Shown here in pieces: positions 13,934 through 24,800 of a DNA stretch of 64,000 nt (positions are counted from its first letter, which is position 1; each line of letters begins with the position of its first letter). Position numbers and translations under genes: made by a program. The notes beneath the pieces are model-generated. The model was given only the letters and a program-made list of their open reading frames with translations, had not been told where the DNA came from and made no database searches. Source of the stretch: Clostridia bacterium (lineage in GTDB: Bacteria > Bacillota > Clostridia > Oscillospirales > Acutalibacteraceae); the NCBI GenBank assembly GCA_017503135.1, contig JAFVTQ010000002.1, positions 107,502-171,501 of the forward strand. The letters run 5' to 3'.

Positions 13934-15953
13934 AGTTGAAATTTTGGCTCCTGTCGGTAGCGAAGAAACCCTTAAAGCCGCAGTGCTCAGTGGTGCTGAT
14001 GCGGTGTATTTAGGTATGGGCAATTTCAACGCGCGAAGAAATGCCCAAAATTTTACTGACGAGCAAATTGAAAACGCAATTAAATATTGTCACAGCAGGG
14101 GTGTTAAGGTACATATTACTCTTAACACCCTTATTAAAGACTGTGAACTTTCAGATGTTATTGATACAATCAAGAAGATTTGCAAATCCGGTGCAGATGC
14201 TATTATTATTCAGGATTTGGGTGTTTCGAGACTTGTTCGAGAGATTTGCCCCGATATTGAAATGCACGCATCAACACAGTTAAGTGTGGGCACTTTAGAA
14301 GGACTTAAAATGCTCAAAGAATTAGGCTTTTCTCGTGCAGTTCTACCAAGAGAATTGAGCTTTAACGAAATCAAAGAGCTTTGCAAAGACTCGCCTATCG
14401 ACCTTGAAGTGTTTATTCACGGTGCACTTTGTATGTGTGTTTCGGGTCAATGTTTAATGAGTGCAGTATTGGGCTCACGAAGCGGAAATCGCGGTCTTTG
14501 TGCTCAGCCTTGTCGTTTACCTTTCAAAGTAGAAAACGGCACAGGACACGATTTAAGCCTTAAAGATTTATCTTTAATTGAGCACATTCCCGAGCTTTCA
14601 AAAATGGGTGTTTGCTCATTCAAAATTGAAGGCAGAATGAAACGTCCTGAATATGTGAGCGCTGCAGTTAAAGCTTGTAAAAAATCGGTAAATAATGAAT
14701 ATAACTTTGACATTCAAAAGGATTTAAGCGACCTTTTCTCTCGTTCAGGCTTTACTGATGGTTATTATCAGGACAAGCTTGGCAGAGATATTTTCGGATA
14801 CCGTGAAAAAGAGAATGTTCAGTCTGCTACAAAGGATTTACTTAATAAATATTCCATAAACTATGAAAAAGAGTTACCACGATATGACATCAGCTTTAAA
14901 TTTTGTGGCAAAATCGGTGAAAAGGCAACACTCACAGCAAAATATGAAAATCATATTGCTATAGTAGAAAGTGATGTGCTCTGCGAAGCACCAATAAACA
15001 GACCGATTGCAGAAGACAGAATTGTTGATGCACTCAAAAAATGTGGTGGCACACAATTCAATGCAACAAGTGTTGAAATCAAGGGCGAAATTGACTATTC
15101 ACTCCCCGTTTCTGCACTTAACGGGATGCGAAGAAAGGCTCTTGCATTTTTGACACAATCAATTCTCGGTGAAAGTGAGAGAAGCATAAACGAGCCGTCT
15201 ATTCCGTCAAATATAAAATCAAATGACGATAGAATGCTCTATTTAAGATTTGACAATGTTGGGCAAATCCCTGAAAGCGCAAAAAAACATGTAGTTTTTG
15301 TACCCCTTGGCACAGACGACGAAATCGTCAAAGAAAACGCCTATGGTGTTGAGTTGCCACATGGAATGTTTGGTAATGCCCAAAAGGTTGAGAAAATGCT
15401 TCGTGAGTCTTCTGCATATTTTGTGCTTTGTCATACTCTTGATGCGGTTGCAGTTGCGAAAAAATGTGGCAAAAAGGTGGTTGCTTCACCTTCACTTAAT
15501 ATTCTCAACTCACATTCAATGGATATGGCAAAATCGCTTGGAATTGACGAAGTAATTATCTCAAATGAATGTACTCTTGATAATTTCAAGAATATTTCTG
15601 CACCGACACCTAAGGGAATTACCGTCTATGGCAGAATTCCACTTATGCTCACAAGAAATTGTCCTGTAAAAAATGGCAAGAGCTGTGCTGAGTGCAAGAG
15701 AAACAGTGAGATAACGGATAGAATGGGTATTAAGTTCCCTGTGAAATGCTTTATGGGATATTCAGAAATTCTCAATTCAAGACCAATTTATATGGGTGAC
15801 AGAATGAGAGAAATCCCACCTGCTGATATTCTATTCTTTAACTTTACAACCGAGTCAACAAGAGAAGTTAAAGAGATTTTAGACGCTTATGAAAATAACA
15901 AAAAGCCACAGATTGAATTTACCCGTGGACTTTTATACAGAGGTGTTGAATAA
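13926..15953 (+). CDS. Peptidase U32 family protein
   Basis: 675 residues. TIM-barrel N-terminal domain beginning EILAPVGSEETLKAAVLSGADAVYLG, with the U32 signature LEVFIHGALCMCVSGQC near residue 163 and further Cys residues (CAQPCR, then CPVKNGKSCAEC near 580-590) that in this family can bind an iron-sulfur cluster. Members are annotated as collagenase-like peptidases; several relatives act in rRNA or tRNA hydroxylation (RlhA, TrhP), so an RNA-modification role is possible. Start ATG 13926 has GGAG six bases upstream and overlaps zapA; the stop overlaps dut (TAATG). Confidence 0.9.
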   Translation: MNKVEILAPVGSEETLKAAVLSGADAVYLGMGNFNARRNAQNFTDEQIENAIKYCHSRGVKVHITLNTLIKDCELSDVIDTIKKICKSGADAIIIQDLGVSRLVREICPDIEMHASTQLSVGTLEGLKMLKELGFSRAVLPRELSFNEIKELCKDSPIDLEVFIHGALCMCVSGQCLMSAVLGSRSGNRGLCAQPCRLPFKVENGTGHDLSLKDLSLIEHIPELSKMGVCSFKIEGRMKRPEYVSAAVKACKKSVNNEYNFDIQKDLSDLFSRSGFTDGYYQDKLGRDIFGYREKENVQSATKDLLNKYSINYEKELPRYDISFKFCGKIGEKATLTAKYENHIAIVESDVLCEAPINRPIAEDRIVDALKKCGGTQFNATSVEIKGEIDYSLPVSALNGMRRKALAFLTQSILGESERSINEPSIPSNIKSNDDRMLYLRFDNVGQIPESAKKHVVFVPLGTDDEIVKENAYGVELPHGMFGNAQKVEKMLRESSAYFVLCHTLDAVAVAKKCGKKVVASPSLNILNSHSMDMAKSLGIDEVIISNECTLDNFKNISAPTPKGITVYGRIPLMLTRNCPVKNGKSCAECKRNSEITDRMGIKFPVKCFMGYSEILNSRPIYMGDRMREIPPADILFFNFTTESTREVKEILDAYENNKKPQIEFTRGLLYRGVE

Positions 15954-16396
15954 TGAAAGAATTAAAGATAAAGAAAGTTAGAGAAAATGCCAAAATACCA
16001 ACTAGAGCTACAACTGGTAGTGCAGGAATGGACCTTTATGCTTGTATTGACGAGCCAATTACTCTCAAAAAAGGCGACAAAGCGATTATCCCAACAGGTA
16101 TTGCAATAGGACTCCAAGACCCACATTATGCGGCTTTTGTTTACGCAAGAAGCGGACTTGCTATCAAGCACGGTATTGGGCTTTTGAACTCTGTTGGTGT
16201 TATCGATAGCGATTATCGTGGTGAAATCTGTGTTGGTGTTATAAAGCAGACTGACCCTGAATACACAATCGAGCCATTCGAAAGAATTGCACAGATGGTA
16301 ATTGAACCTGTTGAATTGCCTGAAATCGTTGAAGTTGATGACCTTGACGACACAGACCGTGGCGCAGGTGGCTTCGGCTCAACCGGAACAAAATAA
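15953..16396 (+). CDS. dut: dUTP diphosphatase
   Basis: 147-residue trimeric dUTPase that hydrolyses dUTP to dUMP and pyrophosphate, keeping uracil out of DNA and feeding dTMP synthesis. All five family motifs are visible: GSAGMDLYA, PTGIAIGL, YARSGLAIKHGIGLLNSVGVIDSDYRGEI (includes the catalytic Asp), RIAQMVI and the C-terminal RGAGGFGSTG. Its start overlaps the stop of the U32 gene, making it the end of the zapA-U32-dut unit. Confidence 0.96.
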   Translation: MKELKIKKVRENAKIPTRATTGSAGMDLYACIDEPITLKKGDKAIIPTGIAIGLQDPHYAAFVYARSGLAIKHGIGLLNSVGVIDSDYRGEICVGVIKQTDPEYTIEPFERIAQMVIEPVELPEIVEVDDLDDTDRGAGGFGSTGTK

Positions 16397-16402
16397 TATT
16401 TT

Positions 16403-16430
16403 AAGGGTGTCATAAGACACCTTTATTTTT
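16403..16430 (+). terminator. Terminator of the zapA-U32-dut unit
   Basis: Stem 16403-16411 / 16416-16423 with one bulged G and an ATAA loop, followed by a T-rich stretch. Confidence 0.7.
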
Positions 16431-16488
16431 TATAAATAAACGAGTTAGACAAATTAGAATTATCTGGCTCGTATTATCAAACTTTCTA

Positions 16489-16517
16489 TTGTATAATCTG
16501 TATTTGTGATATATAAT
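16489..16517 (+). promoter_or_regulatory. Promoter of MFS transporter gene
   Basis: TTGTAT at 16489-16494, a 17-base spacer, TATAAT at 16512-16517. The AAAGGAG ribosome-binding site follows before ATG 16540. Confidence 0.65.
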
Positions 16518-16539
16518 GAAGAAAAAAGGAGCGTGAAAT

Positions 16540-17931
16540 ATGAACATAGAAAAGGTTAAATCAAGAGAAAATAATCAGTTGACCAAACTCAACAAAGTAA
16601 GGGCAAAGGGCAATTATAAAGGTTATTTTTTCGTACTTCTAACGTTAATTGCTATCGTTAATATTCTTGACGAAGTTACAAGTAACTTAACTGTAACAGT
16701 GCAGTCGTCATTTGTTACAGAGTTCTTTGTGAATAATCCATTCTTAGGCAAGTTTTATACCTTTCAAGAGGGGTTGGCACTTCATTCAACTGTTGGCGTT
16801 TTTACCTATGTTTTAGGGCTTATAACTCCATTTTATAAGGCTCTTGCGGATAAATGGGGACGCAAACCGTTGTTTGTGCTTTCAACTTTAGGTATGGCAG
16901 CAGGACTTTTGGTAATCCACTTGTCAACAAGCTACATAATGTTCCTTGTTGGATTTGCCATAATCAGTTTCTTTATGGGGCACGACATCCAGATTATTTA
17001 TATTCTTGAAGAAGCACCCAATAAGCACCGTGCAAAGATTTATAGTTTCTTAAAGAGCTTTGGTATTTTAGGTGTTATTCTTATTCCAACACTTCGTGAT
17101 ATATTAATGGGTGATGATGCTACCCGTTGGCGTGACATCTTTTTAGTACCCGCAATTTTAGGCTTTGTAGCGGTACTTTTGGTTATTGTCTTTGCAAAAG
17201 ATACAAAGGTCTTTATAAGTGAAAGAATTGAATATCTCTCTCGTCCTTATGAAGAAAGACAAGCCGAGAAAGAATTGCAGAAGCAACAAAAACAAGCCCA
17301 ACGAAATCAATCAGGTGTGTCTAATGGTATTAAATATATCTTCTCTAACAAAGATACAAAGATGCTCATTATTTCACATATTATATTTGACTCGGCAATG
17401 CCTGCTATAGCGCTTTATTTTGAGTCATCAATGCACAAGGTGGGAATGAGCACATCTGACATCACAAAAGCTCTCTTTATGGTGCCTGTTGTTTATGCCA
17501 CAATCACATTCCTTTCAGGCTTCATTGCAGATAAACTCGGTCGAAAGGTGACAGTTACAGGCTTTTCAACAACCTGCGTAATCGGATATTCACTCTTTGT
17601 TGCAGGTGTTCTCTTAGGTTGGAATCCATATTTAATTGGTGCATTTGCAGGTCTTTATCAAGGCTCATATTGGATTGGTCGAGATTATATGAATGTTATG
17701 ATGACTGAAAAAGTGCCAACTGATATACGCGCTTCTGTTGTTGGTGGCGAAGGACTTTTGGTTATCACCGGTCTTGTAGTTGGCTATGCACTTGCAGTTG
17801 TGGGTATGATTTTCTTCCCAATCTGGTGGGTATGTCTTGCAATTTCAGTTGTTGCAGTATCAGTTGCAGCAGTAATGTTTACATTAAAAGTCAAAGAAAC
17901 AAAAGGCGTAAACCTTGATGGAATAAAATAA
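16540..17931 (+). CDS. Major facilitator superfamily transporter
   Basis: 463 residues with about twelve TM helices in two halves joined by a charged, Gln/Lys-rich cytoplasmic loop (about 230-260). Both halves carry the MFS signature loop (ADKWGRKPLF near residue 105 and ADKLGRKVTV near 330). Substrate cannot be inferred; no drug-binding or sugar-specific motif stands out. Good AAAGGAG ribosome-binding site. Stands alone between a promoter and a terminator. Confidence 0.85.
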   Translation: MNIEKVKSRENNQLTKLNKVRAKGNYKGYFFVLLTLIAIVNILDEVTSNLTVTVQSSFVTEFFVNNPFLGKFYTFQEGLALHSTVGVFTYVLGLITPFYKALADKWGRKPLFVLSTLGMAAGLLVIHLSTSYIMFLVGFAIISFFMGHDIQIIYILEEAPNKHRAKIYSFLKSFGILGVILIPTLRDILMGDDATRWRDIFLVPAILGFVAVLLVIVFAKDTKVFISERIEYLSRPYEERQAEKELQKQQKQAQRNQSGVSNGIKYIFSNKDTKMLIISHIIFDSAMPAIALYFESSMHKVGMSTSDITKALFMVPVVYATITFLSGFIADKLGRKVTVTGFSTTCVIGYSLFVAGVLLGWNPYLIGAFAGLYQGSYWIGRDYMNVMMTEKVPTDIRASVVGGEGLLVITGLVVGYALAVVGMIFFPIWWVCLAISVVAVSVAAVMFTLKVKETKGVNLDGIK

Positions 17932-17945
17932 ATAACAAAAGAATT

Positions 17946-17971
17946 AGCCACCCAACAGGGTGGCTTTTCTT
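17946..17971 (+). terminator. Terminator of MFS transporter gene
   Basis: Perfect eight-base stem 17946-17953 / 17958-17965 with an AACA loop, followed by TTTTCTT. Confidence 0.85.
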
Positions 17972-17975
17972 ATGT

Positions 17976-19241
17976 CTATTTATGGTCTTCATTTAATACT
18001 TGCATTGTAACTTCTTCTCTTGCTTCGTGTGCGTATTTATCCTGATAATAGTTTTCGTGTTTAATATCAAAGCTGCTATCGGGCTTTACTGTAATTATTG
18101 TGCAACCACGCTGAGAGCCCAAGGTGTGAATATCCTTATATGCAAGGTAGTCAATACTATATCCATAAGTAAGAAGAATTCCTTTGTAGTCAATAATAAA
18201 ATTGTTTACATGGTCATGACCACAGAAAACACCGTGCTTGCCACCAAGAGCCTGCATTGTTTCAAAGAGATTGTCAGGCTCAACACCACAATATACTACA
18301 TCACCAGATTCGCCGGCAGTGCCATAGATGAGTTTAACATTTTCAGTATCTTTATATCCGTTGTTAACATATTCAAACCATGCATCACGATATTCAGCAA
18401 TTGGAATATGGAAGAAAAGCAAAGTGTTTAATTTGCCGTATTTTTCGAGCAGTTCATCTTTGTTATCCAAACTTGCAATAAGATTGCTATTGTATTTATT
18501 ATTCTTTTCAACTCTGTTTTTGTACCAATCAACCTGACTCTGCTTAATGTTGTCATAATCCATTGCCAAAATACTTGATAAGCCAGTGCCGGCATAGGCG
18601 TGAGAGTCGATTGTGAAAATTGATTGAGTGATGATTCCATTTGAGTTTTTAACATTGATAACGCTATTACCATAACCATCAATGCTTTCGTCGCCTTCTT
18701 GATATAAACAGTATTTAAAACCGGCATTGGTATAGTATTCTGAGATTTCTTCTCTTGAATAGAAACTGTAAAACTCAGTATCGTGGTTTCCAAAGGTTGG
18801 AATCCAATAAACCCCAAGGTTTTCCATTAAAGCTGCAAAAGTTTTGTGTGGTGGAAGATTATTGATTGCAGCTGCTTCATAGGGAACAGGATATACAATA
18901 TCTCCTGTTATAACAACTAAGTCTGGCTTTTCAGCTTTAACCATTGCTGCAACAGCGTTGATTGCCATTGAGTCGTTTTTGGCAGAAAGCCAACCACCAC
19001 CAATGTGTATATCTGTGAGTTGCATAATTTTAAGTTCTCTATCTGTTGTGAAAGTCCAGTTGCCATCACTATCTTTTTTCGGAATTAATTGATTTTCAAA
19101 TTTAACGGGTTCAAAAGATGAAACATAGTCAATTTTTCTATTGTTGTAAATTGTGTTTGCAAGCATATTGATACAAACAGCAATAATGATTACACCAATA
19201 ATAATTCCACAAATCTTTAATCTTTTTTTATTATTCTTCAT
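17976..19241 (-). CDS. Membrane-anchored metallophosphoesterase
   Basis: 421 residues. An N-terminal hydrophobic segment (about 8-28) acts as signal anchor, placing the catalytic domain outside the membrane. Calcineurin-like dinuclear-metal motifs are visible: QLTDIHIGG, TGDIVYP, GNHDTEF and a C-terminal CGHDHVNN. It probably hydrolyses an extracellular or envelope phosphoester; the substrate is unknown. It lies 23 bases after the LTA-synthase-like gene, so the two may act on the same cell-envelope polymer. Confidence 0.85.
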   Translation of the reverse strand: MKNNKKRLKICGIIIGVIIIAVCINMLANTIYNNRKIDYVSSFEPVKFENQLIPKKDSDGNWTFTTDRELKIMQLTDIHIGGGWLSAKNDSMAINAVAAMVKAEKPDLVVITGDIVYPVPYEAAAINNLPPHKTFAALMENLGVYWIPTFGNHDTEFYSFYSREEISEYYTNAGFKYCLYQEGDESIDGYGNSVINVKNSNGIITQSIFTIDSHAYAGTGLSSILAMDYDNIKQSQVDWYKNRVEKNNKYNSNLIASLDNKDELLEKYGKLNTLLFFHIPIAEYRDAWFEYVNNGYKDTENVKLIYGTAGESGDVVYCGVEPDNLFETMQALGGKHGVFCGHDHVNNFIIDYKGILLTYGYSIDYLAYKDIHTLGSQRGCTIITVKPDSSFDIKHENYYQDKYAHEAREEVTMQVLNEDHK

Positions 19242-19264
19242 AAACCTAATTCTTCCTCTATCGT

Positions 19265-21118
19265 TTATTCTTTTGGCTTGTTAATACTTTCCCAGTCAAC
19301 GAGAATATTGTTATTATAGAAATTACTTCTGTCTTTTAACTCTTTATTTACTTCTTGCACACCATCTCTTTCGAATAGAGTTTTTTCACCTGAGAACATA
19401 TTTGTGCCGATACCAAGATGATTTCCCTCAATCTCAACACCAATACTTGCAAGAAGTGTTGGGAACATATCGAAAAGTGCCCAACTTCTGTTAACAAGAT
19501 ATTCCTGTTGAATCTCACCAAGGCTTGGGGCAGGGTTGAGAATAAGGTTATAGCAAGTGCGTTGGTAATTTGTAATATTTTCAAAGAACTCTTTTGCCAT
19601 ACTTAAATGGTCACCAATAATAACTATGGTTGTGTTTTCATAGAATGGCTGTTGTTGAATCCAACGAATAAATTCAACTGCTTGAGACTGACTGTAATGA
19701 ATAGCATTAGAATATTGGTTGTCATATGGTGTAGGGGCTTTTGGACTGAGATACCCATGTGGTGCGTGTGTATCGGCTGTTTCCATAACAAAATGGAAGG
19801 GCTTATCTGATTGGGAAAGACGAGTGAGTTCATTTTTAGCAAATTCATAGAGCTTATCGTCTTCATAACCCCAGAAAACTTTATAATCTTCAGGAATCCA
19901 ACCTTTTTCTTTAACTGCTTTATAGTCAAGAATGTTAAAGTCTCCATGAGATTCAAAATAGAAATCAAGTCCACCAAAAGCTGCTTCAGCACCAAACATA
20001 ACAGTTTGCTCATAACCTTGCTCTGCAAGAATATCGCCAAGTGCAGTAGCGCCAGGTAAGAAGTTGCCAGGTTTACCGTAAGAGTTACCATCAACAGGAA
20101 CTTTCATAGGAAGTCCAATTCCCATATTAACCATTGATGCAACTGACCAACTAGAACCTATTGATTGAATTGGACCACCAAATCCTGTGCTTGTGTGTGA
20201 AAAACTGTAACCTTCTTTTGAAAGTTTTGCTAAATCAGGCATAAGGTTTTCATCCATTGCGCCACCCAATTCTTTTGAAAAATAGGTGTTTTCCATTGAT
20301 TCAAGGTAAATGTGTATAAGATTACGCTTGGTTTCGGGAAAAACAAGATTAGCTGTATCAGGGTCTACAAAGTTATCTTCAATATACGATGAGTCTGACA
20401 TATATGCGTGGTAAAGGTCAAACAACTGGAAACTGTTTATTCCAAAAGCACAACCACCAACTAATATTGCAATTGCAATAATAAGGCTAATAATTCTGAT
20501 TGCAATAAGTGGGAAAATTGTATATGTTTTTTCATTCTTTTTATATGTAAATTTTCGGTTTGCAAATACTAATAAAGAGAAAACAGCTGTTGCAAACAAT
20601 GTTGTGAGCACAGGACCCTCAAAAGCAGAAATGTAAACACCAACATCAGTGCCTTCTGTAGGTGAGTTAAGATTAATAAGAATCTGGTCAGGTGATAAAT
20701 CACCAAATGCTTCTTTGCCCCAAAATGTGCCTGTTATAGCTGCAATGCCAAGTGCAAAACAAACAATAGCAATAATTTTTATTGCTAAATGACTCTTTTT
20801 GTGTTTTGGAACATATTTTTCAAAAGCAAAAGAATTTTTGAGAATTCCTGTAATGAACAATAATACAACACCAATTACAAGTGATAGACCGACATATTTA
20901 AGAATATAAATAGGACCGTGAAGAGAAGTATCAAAAATATTGATGACCTTCAACACTTGTTTCATCACAAAAAATGCGGTTGAATTTACAACAATTAAGT
21001 TGCGCAAAATAGAATTAATAAAAGTTGCTACCTTTTTATTATTGGCAAACAAAAATACATCTGCTATACCAACAACAATACCAATACCGAAAACAGCTAA
21101 CCAAAGCATATTTTTCAA
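19265..21118 (-). CDS. LTA synthase-family phosphoglycerol transferase/sulfatase
   Basis: 617 residues. Five or so N-terminal TM helices (within about 1-220) precede an extracytoplasmic alkaline-phosphatase-fold domain. Family residues are visible: HIYLESMENTYFS (metal Glu and catalytic Thr), METADTHAPHG and IIGDHLSMA (metal Asp/His). This matches LtaS/MdoB-type enzymes that move glycerol phosphate onto membrane glycolipids or other envelope acceptors. The acceptor is not determinable. Followed by the metallophosphoesterase on the same strand. Confidence 0.85.
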   Translation of the reverse strand: MKNMLWLAVFGIGIVVGIADVFLFANNKKVATFINSILRNLIVVNSTAFFVMKQVLKVINIFDTSLHGPIYILKYVGLSLVIGVVLLFITGILKNSFAFEKYVPKHKKSHLAIKIIAIVCFALGIAAITGTFWGKEAFGDLSPDQILINLNSPTEGTDVGVYISAFEGPVLTTLFATAVFSLLVFANRKFTYKKNEKTYTIFPLIAIRIISLIIAIAILVGGCAFGINSFQLFDLYHAYMSDSSYIEDNFVDPDTANLVFPETKRNLIHIYLESMENTYFSKELGGAMDENLMPDLAKLSKEGYSFSHTSTGFGGPIQSIGSSWSVASMVNMGIGLPMKVPVDGNSYGKPGNFLPGATALGDILAEQGYEQTVMFGAEAAFGGLDFYFESHGDFNILDYKAVKEKGWIPEDYKVFWGYEDDKLYEFAKNELTRLSQSDKPFHFVMETADTHAPHGYLSPKAPTPYDNQYSNAIHYSQSQAVEFIRWIQQQPFYENTTIVIIGDHLSMAKEFFENITNYQRTCYNLILNPAPSLGEIQQEYLVNRSWALFDMFPTLLASIGVEIEGNHLGIGTNMFSGEKTLFERDGVQEVNKELKDRSNFYNNNILVDWESINKPKE

Positions 21119-21177
21119 ACCCCTTTATATTTTTTATAATATAATTTTAACATATAAAACTTATTATTTCAATGAAT

Positions 21178-21873
21178 TTATACCAACGAAATCACCCACA
21201 AAATCACAAACCACAATGGTGGAACAATAAGTGCAGGTAACATATTAAGTGTCTTAAGATTTTTTATTTCGAGAATTGCAAGTCCTGAAGATGCTATAAG
21301 GAAACCACCAACAACGCTGATTTCACACATAAGCTCAGGGCTCATAAACTCACCTAAAACAGTAGCAAGCAAATAAATTGAGCCTTGCCAAATGAACAAA
21401 ACAGGCGCTGCGAGAGCGATACCAATGCCATAGGTAGATGCAAGCACCATACTTGTTACAAGGTCGAGAGTTGCATTTGTGAAAAGATATGTATGGTCAT
21501 TATAAAGTGCCGAGTTAATAGGGCCTAAAATCGACAAACTGCCGATACAGAAAAGAAGAATTGCAGTTGAGAGCCCTTTGCCCAATTCACTTTTGCCTTT
21601 CTTTTCGGTGAGTGAATTGAATTTTTTATCTAAATCAATCATATTGCCTAGAAGTGAACCGAGAGCAAGAGAAACAATAAACAAAACAGGATATTTGCTG
21701 TTTGGCATATTCTGAACAACAGAGTTTATACCGATACCTGCCGCCGCAAGTCCCATTGCATTCATAAGGCATTTTGTGTATTTCTCTTTAATGCCTTTTT
21801 TGAGCAAACTACCAACAACACTACCAATGAGTATGGTTGAAGTGTTCACTATTGTACCAATCATTTTAATCAC
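21178..21873 (-). CDS. DUF554 family membrane protein
   Basis: 231 residues, seven or so hydrophobic segments, beginning MIGTIVNTSTILIGSVVGSLL, the hallmark of the DUF554 (YdfK-type) family. A small-molecule transport role is suspected for the family but not established. Its start overlaps the stop of mfd by eight bases, indicating coupled translation. Confidence 0.85.
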   Translation of the reverse strand: MIKMIGTIVNTSTILIGSVVGSLLKKGIKEKYTKCLMNAMGLAAAGIGINSVVQNMPNSKYPVLFIVSLALGSLLGNMIDLDKKFNSLTEKKGKSELGKGLSTAILLFCIGSLSILGPINSALYNDHTYLFTNATLDLVTSMVLASTYGIGIALAAPVLFIWQGSIYLLATVLGEFMSPELMCEISVVGGFLIASSGLAILEIKNLKTLNMLPALIVPPLWFVILWVISLV

Positions 21874-24800
21874 CTTTTCTTGATGCGTTTATACTTTCGA
21901 TTGCTTCAAAAATCTCTTTGAGTGTGTCAAGAGAGTTTTGATTATCAAGTTTTTTAACGTTTATGCTCTTTTTACCTTTTTGAGTAACGCTAATTCTTCC
22001 ACGAAGAATTGATGATAAATCAAGCACTAATGAAGCATCAATATCTTCACAATAAAGAGCGATTATGTCTCCACGCTGACCGATTTCGAAAATGCCCATT
22101 GATGCAGCCGTATTTCTGCAAAGGGATACTTCAATAAGCCCATCAACAGATGGTGGCACATCGCCGAAACGGTCGCGAAGCTCATCTCGCACATCTTCTG
22201 CATCTTGGAATGTGCGAATATCTGCAATTCTTCGATAAACTGTAAGTCTTTGAGAGAGTGCAGAGATATACTGGTCAGGGATATGCGCATTGATTTGAAG
22301 GTCGATAAGACATTCTTTTTGCTTTGGCTTTTCGCCTTTTTCTTGACTTATTGCTTCGCTTAACAGTTTCATATACATATCATAGCCAACCGAAGCAAGG
22401 TGCCCGTGCTGCTGTGCGCCTAAAAGGTTGCCAGCACCACGGATTTCAAGGTCACGCATTGCAATTTTAAAGCCTGAGCCGAATTCTGTATATTCACGGA
22501 TTGCTTGAAGTCGTTTATATGCCACTTCTGATAAGTTTTTATCTCGTTTATATGTGAGATATGCACTTGCTCTTCTAGCACTTCTTCCCACACGACCACG
22601 CAACTGATGAAGCTGCGCAAGACCTAATTTGTCAGCATCTTCAATAATGAGAGTGTTAGCATTTGGCACATCAACACCCGTTTCAATAATTGTTGTGCAG
22701 ACGAGAATGTCGATTTCACCATTCATAAGGTCGCGCCAAATTTCACTGAGTTCTTCTTCATTCATTTTGCCATGAGCCGTTTTAATTCGTGCATCAGGTA
22801 AAAATTCTTGAATTGAGAGCGCAACACCGTCAATAGTGTAAACATGGTTGTGTAAGAAATAAACCTGACCACCACGACGAAGCTCTTTTTCCATAGCCTC
22901 GCAAAGTAGTGCCATATTGTGTTCAACAACATAGGTCTGCACAGGAAAACGGTCGGACGGCGCTTCTTCAATAACTGACATATCACGAATGCCCGACATT
23001 GCCATATTAAGTGTTCGTGGAATCGGTGTAGCAGAAAGTGTGAGTACATCGACACCTGGGAACATTTCTTTGAGTTTCTCTTTTTGAGCAACGCCGAAAC
23101 GCTGTTCTTCGTCAACGATTAAAAGTCCCAAATCCTTGAATTTGACATTCTTTGAAATGAGAGAATGAGTACCCACAACAATATCAATAAAGCCAGAGTT
23201 TATACTCTTGATTATCTTTGAACGTTGTGTAGGAGTGCGGAATCGCGAAAGCATTTCAGCTTCTATTGGGAACCCTTCAAAACGTTTTAATATGGTTTGA
23301 TAGTGTTGTAATGCAAGAATTGTAGTAGGTACTAAAATTGCACATTGTTTGCCGTCTGCAATACATTTGAAAACTGCACGCAAAGCCACTTCAGTTTTGC
23401 CGAACCCAACATCACCGCAGAGAAGACGGTCCATTGGATATGGTTTTTCCATATCGCTTTTGATTTCGTCAATACTACGAAGCTGGTCACCGGTTTCTTC
23501 AAACTCGAATCTGCGTTCAAAGTCTGTCTGCATATCAATATCAGGTGAGAACGCATAACCCTCACTGTGCAGACGTTGTGAATAAAGTTTAATCAGTTGG
23601 TCTGCCATATCTTTGACAGCAGAACGAACTTTGCTTCGGGTTTTCTCCCATTCGCCACCACCGAGACGATTGAGTTTTAATGCTTTGCCATCGTCTTCGT
23701 GTGGACCAATATATTTTGATACCAAATCAAGCTGAGTAACAGGTACATAGAGCACATCACTTTTTGCATATTTGATTTTGATATAATCTTTTATAATCTT
23801 GTTTGCTTCAAGCTGAGTAACACCGTCAAAAATACCGATTCCGTGAATGGAATGGACGATATAATCACCCTTGCGAAGCTCGTCAAGAGAGTGAATGGTG
23901 TCTCTCGCCTTAAAACCAGTATTTCGTCTTTTTGTCTTTGATTGATAGACTTTTGAATATGTGAAAACATAGAGTTTTTCTCGTGGGAATGAAAATCCTG
24001 ATGTGAGTGACCCTGAAAGCACACAAACTGCACCTTTTGGAAATTTCGCAGGAATTACAGGGAAATAAACTGATGTGAAATCTTCGTCATTGAGTGTTTC
24101 AGAGAGATTTTTTGCACTTTTTTCAGTACCTGCAAAGACAATAACTGTGCTATCTTTTGAAACTACAGGTTTCAAATCTTCAATAAGCACATCAAGTTTG
24201 CCATTCCAGATAGGCAAAGTACCACCATTGAATGTAGTGAGACTCTTAACAGGCGTGTCAAAACTACCACGAGCAAAATTGTCAACATAAGTTGCGCCGA
24301 ATTGCTCATATTTCTCAACTAACTCATTAAATGTAAGAGTGAATTTGTCAAGTCCTTTGCAAAGTGTTCCATCATCAACGCAAGCTTTGATGTCTTCATA
24401 TAAAAGTTTCTGTGAAGAAGAAACCTTCTCTTTGATTCCACCCGTTTCAAAGCAGAAGAGAAGATAATCCTTTGCATAGTCAAAAATTGTAGCCGGAGAA
24501 TAGATAAGTGGCAAATATTTATCGGCAGAGCCAACTGATAAGCCACCTTTAAGACGGTCAATGTCGGCATAGAGTTTTTCACGGATAATATCAGTTTTCT
24601 TGCCCCTTATTGAACTTGCAAGACAGTTTATTTTATCTATCAAATCATCAGAATTATCAATAATAATCTCTTTTGATGGTGCAATTAAAATCTCGTCCAT
24701 ATTAACTGTTCGTCTTTGTGACACTATGTCAAAACGGCACATTGTGTCAACAGTGTCACCCCAAAGCTCAATTCTCACTGGGTCTTCGTCGTCAGGTGAG